From Montanilutibacter psychrotolerans (GTDB taxonomy: Bacteria > Pseudomonadota > Gammaproteobacteria > Xanthomonadales > Xanthomonadaceae), in NCBI RefSeq assembly GCF_003719825.1, contig NZ_RIBS01000002.1, positions 496,001 to 560,000 on the forward strand: 64,000 bases of DNA. The letters are read 5' to 3'. The translations under genes were made by a program, and so were the position numbers. Below, piece by piece: positions 50,487 through 62,651 of this stretch; within the stretch, counting starts at the first letter, position 1, and the number at the start of each line of letters is the position of its first letter. A model generated the notes under the pieces. That model had not been told where the DNA came from, ran no database searches, and was given only the letters and a program-made list of their open reading frames with translations.

Positions 50487-51499
50487 GGCGAGGAGGCTTC
50501 CGGCGTGGGTACCGGCGGCGCGACGGGCGGGGCAGGGGCAGCAAGGGCGTCCGCCGGATCATCGCGTTCGATCAGGTGAATTCGTCCGTCCTCGACGCGC
50601 CAGTGCAGGCCGTTCTGCGTCGTCATCACGAACAACGGCTGACGGTACTGGAGATTCATGAAGACATGAAACATGGTCGGCGTGGCCGAGGTGAGGTGTG
50701 ACACCCCCATCCCGACGGCCTGCGCACCTTCTGGCAGCTTCTCGTCGAGATTGGCCATCGGGCAGCTGCGGGTCTGCGAAAATTGCGATTGCAGCGTCTG
50801 GCCGTCGGCGCTGTAACGGAACAGGTGGAAGCCGCCCAGCGGCGCTGCGTGGTTGTCCTTCCACGCGGACATGACGAAGACCAGGATCTCCGGCCGTCCG
50901 TCCAAGTTCGACTCGAATGCGAGGGTGTTCGGCGCGTGCTTCGTGCACATGCCCAGTTCCGGTGTGTGCAGCGCAGCGTCGCGCGACTTCATCAGTCGCG
51001 ATTCGCGATCGGTGAGTGGCTCGGCCGGCGACAGCTTGCGCGCGTCCTCTACTTCCATCGATGCCATGTCGAGCGTGGCCGTCGCGACGGCGGCGACGTT
51101 CCCCCGGGATTCCCAGAAATAGCGAACCTCGATCTTGCCGTCCGTCTCGAACGTCAGCCAGCCGCGGCCCTCGCCCTCGACGCCTTCGAACGCACCCTTC
51201 GCCAACAGCGCGTCGGTGGTGAGCCACGCCGCGATGTCGTGCATGCGGATCATGCCGCCGATGAACTCGGCCATGGCGACGTCCTGCTGGTACTTGGGGG
51301 GGATCTGGCAGGCGATGCGCCGCGAGTTCTGATCGGCACCGGCCGGCAGGGCGCGCGACTGCGCGCAATCGGTCGTGGCGGGAAGGGGAGGGGCGATCGG
51401 CGCTTCCGCGGCGAAGACGGGCGTGGCCAGAAGGTGCGCGACCAACAACACGCAGACGAGGGCAGAGCGAGCGGAAAGCGAAGCGATGGATCGGGGCAT
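50483..51499 (-). CDS. Exported protein of unknown function
   Basis: A 338-residue protein with a signal peptide (SARSALVCVLLVAHLLATPVFAAEA). The mature part is rich in beta-like segments with several Cys residues (TTDCAQSRA, RIACQIPP, MCTKHAP, TRSCPMANL), consistent with disulfides in the periplasm, and ends in an Ala/Pro-rich tail. Start at 51499, chosen from the signal; the frame is open further upstream. Its stop overlaps the start of the Tat-exported threonine aldolase-like gene (ATGA), so both are likely coupled and may act on the same extracytoplasmic substrate. Family not recognised. Confidence 0.72.
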   Translation of the reverse strand: MPRSIASLSARSALVCVLLVAHLLATPVFAAEAPIAPPLPATTDCAQSRALPAGADQNSRRIACQIPPKYQQDVAMAEFIGGMIRMHDIAAWLTTDALLAKGAFEGVEGEGRGWLTFETDGKIEVRYFWESRGNVAAVATATLDMASMEVEDARKLSPAEPLTDRESRLMKSRDAALHTPELGMCTKHAPNTLAFESNLDGRPEILVFVMSAWKDNHAAPLGGFHLFRYSADGQTLQSQFSQTRSCPMANLDEKLPEGAQAVGMGVSHLTSATPTMFHVFMNLQYRQPLFVMTTQNGLHWRVEDGRIHLIERDDPADALAAPAPPVAPPVPTPEASSP

Positions 51500-51531
51500 G
51501 TCGACTGTTCCGGTGGTGTGGTCGCGCACGT

Positions 51532-52152
51532 TCAGCGCAGTGCCGCGCGACGCTTTTCGTCGAGCCACTTGTCGGCCTGCGCCGGCACGTAGGCCTGCAT
51601 CCATTCGAGCAGGGTGCCGATGTCCTCACCGTGCCAGAGATCGCGGCGCTGGTCGGCGTGCAGGAAGCGCTCGGCGACCATGCGGTCCATCATCGCCACC
51701 AGCGGCGCGTAGAACCCCTCGACGTCGAGGAAGGCACAAGGCCGATCGCCGATGCCCAGCTGGCGCCAGGTCAGCATTTCGAACATCTCGTCGAGCGTGC
51801 CGAATCCGCCGGGCAGGGCGATGAAGCCGTCGCTGAGGTCGAACATGCGCGCCTTGCGCTCGTGCATGTTGGCGACCACCTCCAGACGGGTCAGTCCGCG
51901 GTGTGCGACTTCCCAGCCGACCAACTGTTCGGGGATCACGCCGATTACCTCACCACCGGCGGCCAGCGCAGCGTCGGCGACCGTGCCCATCAGGCCGACG
52001 TTGCCACCGCCGTAGACCACCGCGATGCCCCGCTGGGCCAGGCGCGTACCCAGCTCGGTGGCGCGCTGCGCGTAGATCGGCCGCGATCCGGAGTTGGATC
52101 CGCAGTAGACGCAGACGGCCTTGAAGCGGGGGGCGACGGAGTCTTGGGTCAT
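51532..52152 (-). CDS. LOG-family nucleotide hydrolase (TIGR00730 type)
   Basis: A 206-residue Rossmann-fold protein of the LONELY GUY/lysine-decarboxylase-like family. CVYCGSNSG at the N-terminus, VVYGGGNVGLMG, and the P-G-G-F-G-T-L-D-E motif with the preceding MHERKARM catalytic segment are intact. These enzymes release free cytokinin-type bases or ribose-5-phosphate from nucleoside monophosphates; in many bacteria the role is purine nucleotide recycling. Start at 52152 (MTQDS). It is the upstream neighbour of the exported protein gene. Confidence 0.9.
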   Translation of the reverse strand: MTQDSVAPRFKAVCVYCGSNSGSRPIYAQRATELGTRLAQRGIAVVYGGGNVGLMGTVADAALAAGGEVIGVIPEQLVGWEVAHRGLTRLEVVANMHERKARMFDLSDGFIALPGGFGTLDEMFEMLTWRQLGIGDRPCAFLDVEGFYAPLVAMMDRMVAERFLHADQRRDLWHGEDIGTLLEWMQAYVPAQADKWLDEKRRAALR

Positions 52153-52263
52153 GGAGTGGCTGCCTGGGTCAGTAGGAAGGTGCCGCCAGAACGGCAAACG
52201 CCCGGGCTCTGTAGAGACCGGGCGCTTGCGTGGCGATGCGAATGGCGTGGGGCCAACGCGGGA

Positions 52264-53691
52264 TCAGTTCGCCTTGTGGATCGCGCGCTTGGACACGGCC
52301 ATCGCCGCGTCGTGCACGGCTTCCGAGAGGCTCGGGTGCGCGTGGCAGATGCGGGCGAGGTCGTCGGCCGAGCCGCTGAACTCCATCGTCAGCACGCCTT
52401 CGTGGACCAGCTCGGAGACGTTGGCGCCGACCAGGTGCATGCCCAGGACGCGGTCGGTCTCGGCGTGTGCGAGCACCTTCACGAAGCCCGCGGGCTCGGC
52501 CATTGCCACCGCGCGACCGACGGCCGCAAACGGGAAGCTGCCGGCCTTGTACGGAATGCCCTCGGCCTTGAGCTGCTCTTCGGTCTTGCCCACCCACGCA
52601 ATCTCCGGCTCGGTGTAGATCACCCACGGAATCGTGTCGAGGTTGACGTGGCCGGGCAGGCCGCCGATCAACTCGGCAACCGCGATGCCTTCTTCGAAGC
52701 CCTTGTGCGCCAGCATCGGGCCGCGCACGCAGTCGCCGACTGCCCACACGCCGTTGACGCCGGTGTGGCAGTGCGCGTCGACCTCGATCTGGCCGCGCTC
52801 GCTGACCTTGACGCCGGTGCCATCGGCCAGCAGGCCACGGGTTGCAGCCTTGCGACCCACGGCGACCAGCAGCTTGTCGACCACGATGGTCTGCTCGCCC
52901 TTGGCGTCGGTGTAGGTGACGTGCACGCCGTCGGCCTTCACCTCGGTGCTGCTGACCTTGGCACCCAGCTGGATGTCGAGGCCCTGCTTCTTGAACTCGC
53001 GCGCGGAGACCTTGGCGACCTCGGCATCGGCCGCCGACAGGAAGTCCGGCAGCGCTTCGAGGATGGTGACCTTGGCACCCAGGCGGTTCCACACGCTGCC
53101 CAGTTCCAGGCCGATCACGCCGGCGCCAATCACGCCAAGGCGCTTGGGAACTTCGGTGAAGTCCAGCGCGCCGACGTTGTCGACGATGTGCTCGCCGAAC
53201 TTCGCAAACGGCAGTTCGATGGAGTCGGAACCGGCGGCAATGATGACGTTGGTGCCCTTGAGCTCGACTTCACTGCCGTCGTGCTGCTTGACCTTGACCA
53301 CGTTGCCCGGCTGCAGCTGGCCGAAGCCATAGAACGGGGTGATCTTGTTGGCCTTGAACAGCGCCGCGATGCCGCCGGTGAACTGCTTGACGATCTTGTC
53401 CTTGCGGCCAACCATCGTTGCCACGTCGATCTTGGCGTTGTCGGTGGTGATGCCGTGCTCGCCGAAGATGTGGCCGAGGTTCCAGAACTGGCGGGAGCTG
53501 TCGAGCAGCGCCTTGGAGGGGATGCAGCCCACGCGCAGGCAGGTGCCGCCCAGCGCCGGTTTGCCATCCTTGCCAAGCGCGGCATCGATGCACGCGGTCT
53601 TCAGGCCCAACTGCGCGGCACGGATCGCGGCGTGGTAACCGGCAGGGCCGGCACCGATGACGACTACGTCGAATGCTTGCTGTTCGCTCAT
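52264..53691 (-). CDS. lpdA: Dihydrolipoamide dehydrogenase (E3)
   Basis: A 475-residue flavoprotein. The FAD-binding G-A-G-P-A-G-Y-H, redox-active pair GGTCLRVGCIPSK, NAD-binding GAGVIGLELGSVW and the C-terminal HAHPSLSEAVHDA base region are present. It reoxidises dihydrolipoyl groups of 2-oxoacid dehydrogenase complexes. It is the third gene of a minus-strand set sucA-sucB-lpdA, separated from sucB by 177 bp with a hairpin and a palindrome. Confidence 0.96.
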   Translation of the reverse strand: MSEQQAFDVVVIGAGPAGYHAAIRAAQLGLKTACIDAALGKDGKPALGGTCLRVGCIPSKALLDSSRQFWNLGHIFGEHGITTDNAKIDVATMVGRKDKIVKQFTGGIAALFKANKITPFYGFGQLQPGNVVKVKQHDGSEVELKGTNVIIAAGSDSIELPFAKFGEHIVDNVGALDFTEVPKRLGVIGAGVIGLELGSVWNRLGAKVTILEALPDFLSAADAEVAKVSAREFKKQGLDIQLGAKVSSTEVKADGVHVTYTDAKGEQTIVVDKLLVAVGRKAATRGLLADGTGVKVSERGQIEVDAHCHTGVNGVWAVGDCVRGPMLAHKGFEEGIAVAELIGGLPGHVNLDTIPWVIYTEPEIAWVGKTEEQLKAEGIPYKAGSFPFAAVGRAVAMAEPAGFVKVLAHAETDRVLGMHLVGANVSELVHEGVLTMEFSGSADDLARICHAHPSLSEAVHDAAMAVSKRAIHKAN

Positions 53692-53717
53692 GGGGTGAGG
53701 CCTTTTCTTTTTCCTTC

Positions 53718-53746
53718 GCCCTTCGGGTGAAGGTGCCCGAAGGGCG
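53718..53746. repeat. Hairpin between sucB and lpdA
   Basis: CGCCCTTCGGG, a 7-base loop, CCCGAAGGGCG: perfect 11-bp arms in the sucB-lpdA gap. Could modulate the relative expression of lpdA. Confidence 0.65.
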
Positions 53747-53836
53747 GTGGAGGTTCGGCGGAGCGGGGTCGCTGCGGCGCCGACGAGTGGGGCAGCGGTG
53801 CGAGGTCATCGGCGCAGGGCCGTGACCTCGCTCCAA

Positions 53837-53856
53837 CCCTCTCCCGCGGGAGAGGG
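53837..53856. repeat. REP-like palindrome in sucB-lpdA gap
   Basis: CCCTCTCCCGCGGGAGAGGG, a perfect 20-bp palindrome of a kind scattered in many high-GC proteobacterial genomes, 12 bp downstream of the sucB stop on the minus strand. Confidence 0.7.
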
Positions 53857-53868
53857 GCAAGCCGCCGT

Positions 53869-55071
53869 TTACATGCCCAGCAGCATGCGGTGCGGGTTCT
53901 CGAGCTGGTTCTTGATGTCCACCAGGAACAGCACCGCGTCCTTGCCGTCGATGATGCGGTGGTCGTAGCTCAGCGCGATGTACATCATCGGCGCGGCGAC
54001 GACCTGGCCGTTCTCGACGATCGCGCGTTCCTTGATCGCATGCATGCCCAGGATCGCGCTCTGCGGCGGGTTGACGATCGGGGTCGACATCAGCGAGCCG
54101 AACGTGCCGCCGTTGGTGATGGTGAACGTGCCACCCTGCAGGTCGTCCAGGCCCAGCTTGCCGTCGCGCGCCTTCTTGGCGTACCCGGCGATGCCCGACT
54201 CGATGTCGGCGAACGACATGCGCTCGACGTTGCGCAGCACCGGCGTGACCAGGCCCTTCTCGGTCGACACGGCGATCGAGATGTCGGCATAGCCGTGGTA
54301 GATCACGTCATTGCCGTCGACCGACGCGTTGATCACCGGATACTTCTGCAGGGCGTTGGCGGCGGCCTTGGCGAAGAAGCCCATGAAGCCCAGCTTGATG
54401 CCGTTGGCCTTCTCGAACTGCTCGCCCAGCTCCTTGCGCATCGCCATGACCTTGCCCAGGTTGACCTCGTTGAACGAGGTCAGCATGGCGATCGAGTTCT
54501 TCGATTGCATCAGGCGCTCGGCGATGCGGGCGCGCATGCGGGTCATCGGGACGCGTTCTTCCGGACGGGCGCCGCCGGCCACGCCGGCGGTCTTGCCGCT
54601 GGCGTAGTTGACGATGTCTTCCTTGGTGACCATGCCGCGACGGCCGGTGCCTTCGACCTGCGACGGGTCGACGCCCGCGGTGGCGGCGGTGAAGCGCGCG
54701 CCCGGCGGCAGGTCGCCGGAGACGGCTGCCGGGGCGGCGGACTTGGCCGGAGCGGCAGCGGCGGGCGCAGCCGGTGCTGCCGGCGCGGCGGCCGGAGCAG
54801 CCGCGGCAGATGCCGCCGGGGCCGCGGCGGCAGCGCCGGCCTCGACGATCGCGATCAGCTGCTGGCTGGTCACGGTGGAGCCTTCCTCGAACTTGATTTC
54901 CTTGAGCACGCCATCGACCGGCGACGGCACTTCGAGCACGACCTTGTCGGTCTCGAGGTCGACGATGTTCTCGTCGCGCTTGACCGCGTCACCGACCTTC
55001 TTGTGCCAGGTGGCGATGGTGGCGTCGGAAACGGATTCCGGCAGGACCGGGACTTTGATTTCGGTGCTCAT
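53869..55071 (-). CDS. sucB: Dihydrolipoyllysine-residue succinyltransferase (E2 of 2-oxoglutarate dehydrogenase)
   Basis: A 400-residue protein: lipoyl domain (residues 1-76, with the lipoyl Lys in [10 protein letters not shown]), an Ala/Pro-rich linker, a peripheral-subunit-binding domain ([20 protein letters not shown]) and a catalytic domain ending [24 protein letters not shown], containing the H-R-x-x-D-G motif. It transfers succinyl to CoA in the TCA-cycle complex. The gene order sucA-sucB-lpdA agrees. Confidence 0.96.
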   Translation of the reverse strand: MSTEIKVPVLPESVSDATIATWHKKVGDAVKRDENIVDLETDKVVLEVPSPVDGVLKEIKFEEGSTVTSQQLIAIVEAGAAAAAPAASAAAAPAAAPAAPAAPAAAAPAKSAAPAAVSGDLPPGARFTAATAGVDPSQVEGTGRRGMVTKEDIVNYASGKTAGVAGGARPEERVPMTRMRARIAERLMQSKNSIAMLTSFNEVNLGKVMAMRKELGEQFEKANGIKLGFMGFFAKAAANALQKYPVINASVDGNDVIYHGYADISIAVSTEKGLVTPVLRNVERMSFADIESGIAGYAKKARDGKLGLDDLQGGTFTITNGGTFGSLMSTPIVNPPQSAILGMHAIKERAIVENGQVVAAPMMYIALSYDHRIIDGKDAVLFLVDIKNQLENPHRMLLGM

Positions 55072-55323
55072 GGATGTGAGTCCTGATTGAAAGGTATGCG
55101 GTGAGTGAGGTGGGAAGCGAGTCGCCCGCGGAGCAGGCTGCCGGTGGGGAGCGAATCGCTCCCGCCTTCCTCACTTCCTACTTCGTGTTGCTTGCGGCGG
55201 CCAGGCCGCCGGCGAAACGAATGCATCGAGCGGGGTGCGGGAAGGCAAGTCGTCCGTCGTGCGGTCTTCGACACCGGACCGTACCTGCCTTCTCGCGTCC
55301 TGCTTGTCCTTATTCCGATGTCC

Positions 55324-58158
<2,835 letters not shown>

Positions 58159-58311
58159 GACGGTATCGGGATCTCTCGGGGGGCGATTTGGGTATGCCCG
58201 GGCGCGTGCAGGCCGCGCCGGAGGCACACAAGGGCCGGAATTATAGCGGCAGCTTGCGCCGGAACGGCGAACACTTGAGTCACAGATGTTCCGGCGCGCG
58301 TCAGGTCGCGC

Positions 58312-59217
58312 TCAGATGCCCAGTGCGCGGAACTCGCTGCAGGGCCGGGCGCGCTCCCAGACCGGGTCGAACGCGGCGCACAGCTGGCGCACGCGTGGGG
58401 CGGCATCCAGGCGGGTTTCGCCGTCGAAACGGTGGCCCAGCGTGCGGAAGTAGTAGCCGCCGGCATCGTTGACCGCGTAGGCCGGCGCGTATTCGCGGTC
58501 GACCGGCTCCTCGATCGCGCGGAACGCGAATGCGCTGGGCAGACGCTGCGCCAGGCCCAGCATCGGCGCCAGGGCGCGCTGCGGTGCAGCCGGATCGTGC
58601 AACAGCACACGCACCTCGCCATCGCCGGTGGCGAAGCGGCGCAGTGCGGTCATGACCTCGGGGGTATCCAGCAGTCCCGGGTCGAGCTCACGGCTGTAGA
58701 TGCGCAGCACGCGCCGGCAACCCGCGATCAGGCCCAGCATGGCCGCGCACGCCGCATCGCGGTTTTCCACCGGATTGGCCGCGTCGACCAGGCTGCGCAT
58801 CGTCTGGTGCTCGATGCCGGCCTCGTTGAAGCGCGGACCCTGCGGCAGGAACCCATGACGGGCGTAGAAGCCGATCGCCGAGACCTGCGCGTGCAGGCCC
58901 AGCTCGTGCCAGCCCATTCGGCGGGCTTCATCGACCAGCGTCCGCAGCATCGCCTCGCCGATGCCCTTGCCACGCCATTCGCGCACCACCGCCATGCGGC
59001 CGATGCGGTGGTCCGGCGTCAGGCGGCCGGTGCCGATCGGCTGGCCGTGCGCGTCGCGCACCAGCACGTGTCGGCACAGCGGGTCGATGGCGTCGCGCTC
59101 GAGCTCGACCGGTACCTGCTGCTCTTGCACGAACACCCGCTCACGCACCGCATGCAGCTGCGCGACCGCAGCCGCGAACTCGACGACCTCGACCTGGAAC
59201 TGCGGCAGTGTGTTCAT
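58312..59217 (-). CDS. GNAT acetyltransferase fused to a C-terminal DUF7931-like domain
   Basis: A 301-residue protein. Residues 1-150 are an ElaA/YitI-like GNAT domain (GRLTPDHRIGRMAVVREWRGKGIGEAMLRTLVDEARRMGWHELGLHAQVSAIGFYARHGF; R-G-x-G-I-G acetyl-CoA loop). Residues 160-301 form a second domain (CRRVLRIYSRELDPGLLDTPEVMTALRRFATGDGEVRVLLHD, phospholipase-D-like in pattern) which I recall as DUF7931. The start overlaps the RoxA-like gene stop (ATGA), so the two are coupled. Target unknown. Confidence 0.82.
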   Translation of the reverse strand: MNTLPQFQVEVVEFAAAVAQLHAVRERVFVQEQQVPVELERDAIDPLCRHVLVRDAHGQPIGTGRLTPDHRIGRMAVVREWRGKGIGEAMLRTLVDEARRMGWHELGLHAQVSAIGFYARHGFLPQGPRFNEAGIEHQTMRSLVDAANPVENRDAACAAMLGLIAGCRRVLRIYSRELDPGLLDTPEVMTALRRFATGDGEVRVLLHDPAAPQRALAPMLGLAQRLPSAFAFRAIEEPVDREYAPAYAVNDAGGYYFRTLGHRFDGETRLDAAPRVRQLCAAFDPVWERARPCSEFRALGI

Positions 59218-60497
59218 TGTCGTGTCCCGTCGTGGCTGTCCTGGGCGACGTCGTCCTCGTCGTCGCCGGGCATCTGCAGGTTGTAGTGGCCGCTGCCGAG
59301 CAGCTCGATCACGCGGTCACGGCCGGTCTCCGATAGTGCCGCATAGGCCTGGCCATCCAGCATCGCGGCATTGGCGATGATGCGCGCGTCGCGTAACGGC
59401 AGCGTGGAGTCCTGGCCGTTGACGTACAACTGTGCGCCGCGTCCGGCCTTGCGCCAGGCCATGCGCGAGTACGGGTGTCGCCACAGCTGGCCGCCGTGTT
59501 CGAGGTCCCATTCGACCTCGATCCGCGAGCGCGGCGTGGCGCCGGCGAGCACTTCGCCGGCGTTGCGGTAGAGGGTGATGAAGCGACCGAACCAGTCGCC
59601 CAGGCGCTCGGGGTCGTTCATGCGCAGCAGATTCAACGCCTCGATCGCGCGCGTCATCGCCGCGTCGTCGATCTGCGCCGGATCGCCGGCCGGCTGCAGG
59701 TCCGGATCGGCGTAGCGCAGTGCCTCGTCGGCGTCCGCGGCCAGGGTGTCGACGAAGTCGCCCAGCAACTCGGCGGCCGACGGTGCGCGCATGCCCACCG
59801 AGAACGTCAGGCAGGCGTCCTCGGCCACGCCGTGGTGCGGCACGCCGGGCGGCAGGTACAGCATGTCGCCGGGGCCCAGCAGCCACTCGTGGCTGGGGGT
59901 GAACTCGCGCAGCAGCTTGATCTCGACGTCGTTGCGGAATGCCAGCGGCGACGCGCCATTGCCGGTGGCCACGCAGGCGTCGATCTGCCAGCGGCGGTGG
60001 CCCTGGGCCTGCAGCAGGAACACGTCGTACTGGTCGACGTGCGCGCCCACCGAACCGCCGGGCGCGGCGAACGACACCATGATGTCGTCGATGCGCCAGC
60101 GCGGCAGGAAGTCGAACGCGTCGATCAGCCCGGCCACGTCGGCGTCCCACTTGTCGACGTCCTGCACCAGAAGGGTCCAGTCCTGGTGGGGCATGCCGGG
60201 GAACTCGGCCTCGTCGAACGGCCCGTGGCGCACGCTCCAGTGGTCCGTGTCGCGGTCGTGCATGACGATGCGCGACAGCGCCGCTTCCTCGCAGGCCAAT
60301 CCGGCCAGGTCCTCGGGCTGGATCGGCGAGAGGTAGTCCGGAAACGCGTTGCGGATCAGCAACGGCCGCTTCTGCCAGTAGTCGCGCAGGAACGTGGCCG
60401 GCGGCATGCCCAGCGGCGGCAGACGGCGGGCGTCGACCTCGATCGGCAGCGCGGGCGCGGCGGCTTTCTGGCGGGCGGGTTGGCGGGGCTTGCTCAT
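59214..60497 (-). CDS. roxA: JmjC-type ribosomal protein L16 arginine hydroxylase, RoxA/YcfD
   Basis: A 427-residue 2-oxoglutarate/Fe(II) oxygenase. The cupin-fold metal site H-V-D in GAHVDQYDVFLLQAQG and distal His in the LPPGVPHHGVAED region fit the RoxA/YcfD family, which hydroxylates an arginine of 50S protein L16; the C-terminal winged-helix-like domain is present. Length and order agree. The Lys/Ala/Pro-rich first 20 residues precede the family core. Coupled to the downstream GNAT gene, a frequent arrangement in this family. Confidence 0.9.
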   Translation of the reverse strand: MSKPRQPARQKAAAPALPIEVDARRLPPLGMPPATFLRDYWQKRPLLIRNAFPDYLSPIQPEDLAGLACEEAALSRIVMHDRDTDHWSVRHGPFDEAEFPGMPHQDWTLLVQDVDKWDADVAGLIDAFDFLPRWRIDDIMVSFAAPGGSVGAHVDQYDVFLLQAQGHRRWQIDACVATGNGASPLAFRNDVEIKLLREFTPSHEWLLGPGDMLYLPPGVPHHGVAEDACLTFSVGMRAPSAAELLGDFVDTLAADADEALRYADPDLQPAGDPAQIDDAAMTRAIEALNLLRMNDPERLGDWFGRFITLYRNAGEVLAGATPRSRIEVEWDLEHGGQLWRHPYSRMAWRKAGRGAQLYVNGQDSTLPLRDARIIANAAMLDGQAYAALSETGRDRVIELLGSGHYNLQMPGDDEDDVAQDSHDGTRQ

Positions 60498-60576
60498 GAG
60501 GGGTCGGGTCCGTTGGTGGTCCGGCGATCGCGCGTGGTGGGGCGGCCTGTCCGGAGGTGAGCGGACGCCGCCCGGC

Positions 60577-60996
60577 TCAGCCCCGCAGTTCGGCGGCGTA
60601 GTCGCGGTAGAACTGGCCGTCGGGATCGGACTCGTGGTCGATCTCGATCGGGTACGGCGCCGATTCCTGTTCCAGGGACTCCAGCATCGCCAGGAAGGCG
60701 GTGGTGCTGCGGCTGTGGAACACGAATTCGCCGTGGTCGGGTTCGACGAACACGAGCACCAGCGCCGTGTCCTCGTCGTTGGCCAGGCGGGCCAGCACGC
60801 GCTGCTCGAAGCGCGCCATGGCGTCGCGACCGGCATCGGTGTCGGCGCCGTTCCACAGCAGGTTCAGGCGCTCGGGCAGGGCGCGGAAGTTGAACGACGC
60901 GTCGAGCTGGCGAAGGCGCACGGTCGAGATGCCGTCGTCGCCTTCGTGGCTGGCACTGGTCCAGTTGAGATTGCTTGCCATCGTGGCGTCCACCAT
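60577..60996 (-). CDS. Conserved hypothetical protein between purB and roxA
   Basis: A 139-residue acidic, soluble protein (or 134 residues from ATG 60981). Features: an N-terminal STVRLRQLDASFNFRALPERLNLLW strand-helix segment, a helix with DAMARFEQRVLARLANDEDTA, strand LVLVFVEPDHGEFVFHSRSTTAFLAMLE and a C-terminal tail DHESDPDGQFYRDYAAELRG. I do not recognise a family. Stop is 79 bases upstream of the roxA start, and purB is 132 bases the other way. Confidence 0.65.
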   Translation of the reverse strand: MVDATMASNLNWTSASHEGDDGISTVRLRQLDASFNFRALPERLNLLWNGADTDAGRDAMARFEQRVLARLANDEDTALVLVFVEPDHGEFVFHSRSTTAFLAMLESLEQESAPYPIEIDHESDPDGQFYRDYAAELRG

Positions 60997-61128
60997 GCTG
61001 ATCGAATTGAGGGCGGGAATCGGCGGGCTGGCTGCGCGGGTAAGTGGTCCCGCTGGCCGGATCTGCGCTGGCGCCAGCGAAGCGCGTTCCTTGCGGCGCG
61101 CGTCTTCGGTGGCGTCGGCGGGCCGAGG

Positions 61129-62538
<1,410 letters not shown>

Positions 62539-62651
62539 CTACAGCGCCCGCTCCGCGGCGAGGCCCGGATGCCCTTGCAGGCAGCCTGGGCTGCTGCGGG
62601 AAGACGGCGAAGCCGGCGTAAGCTCGATCCATTCCCCTGCGAGACACCGTG

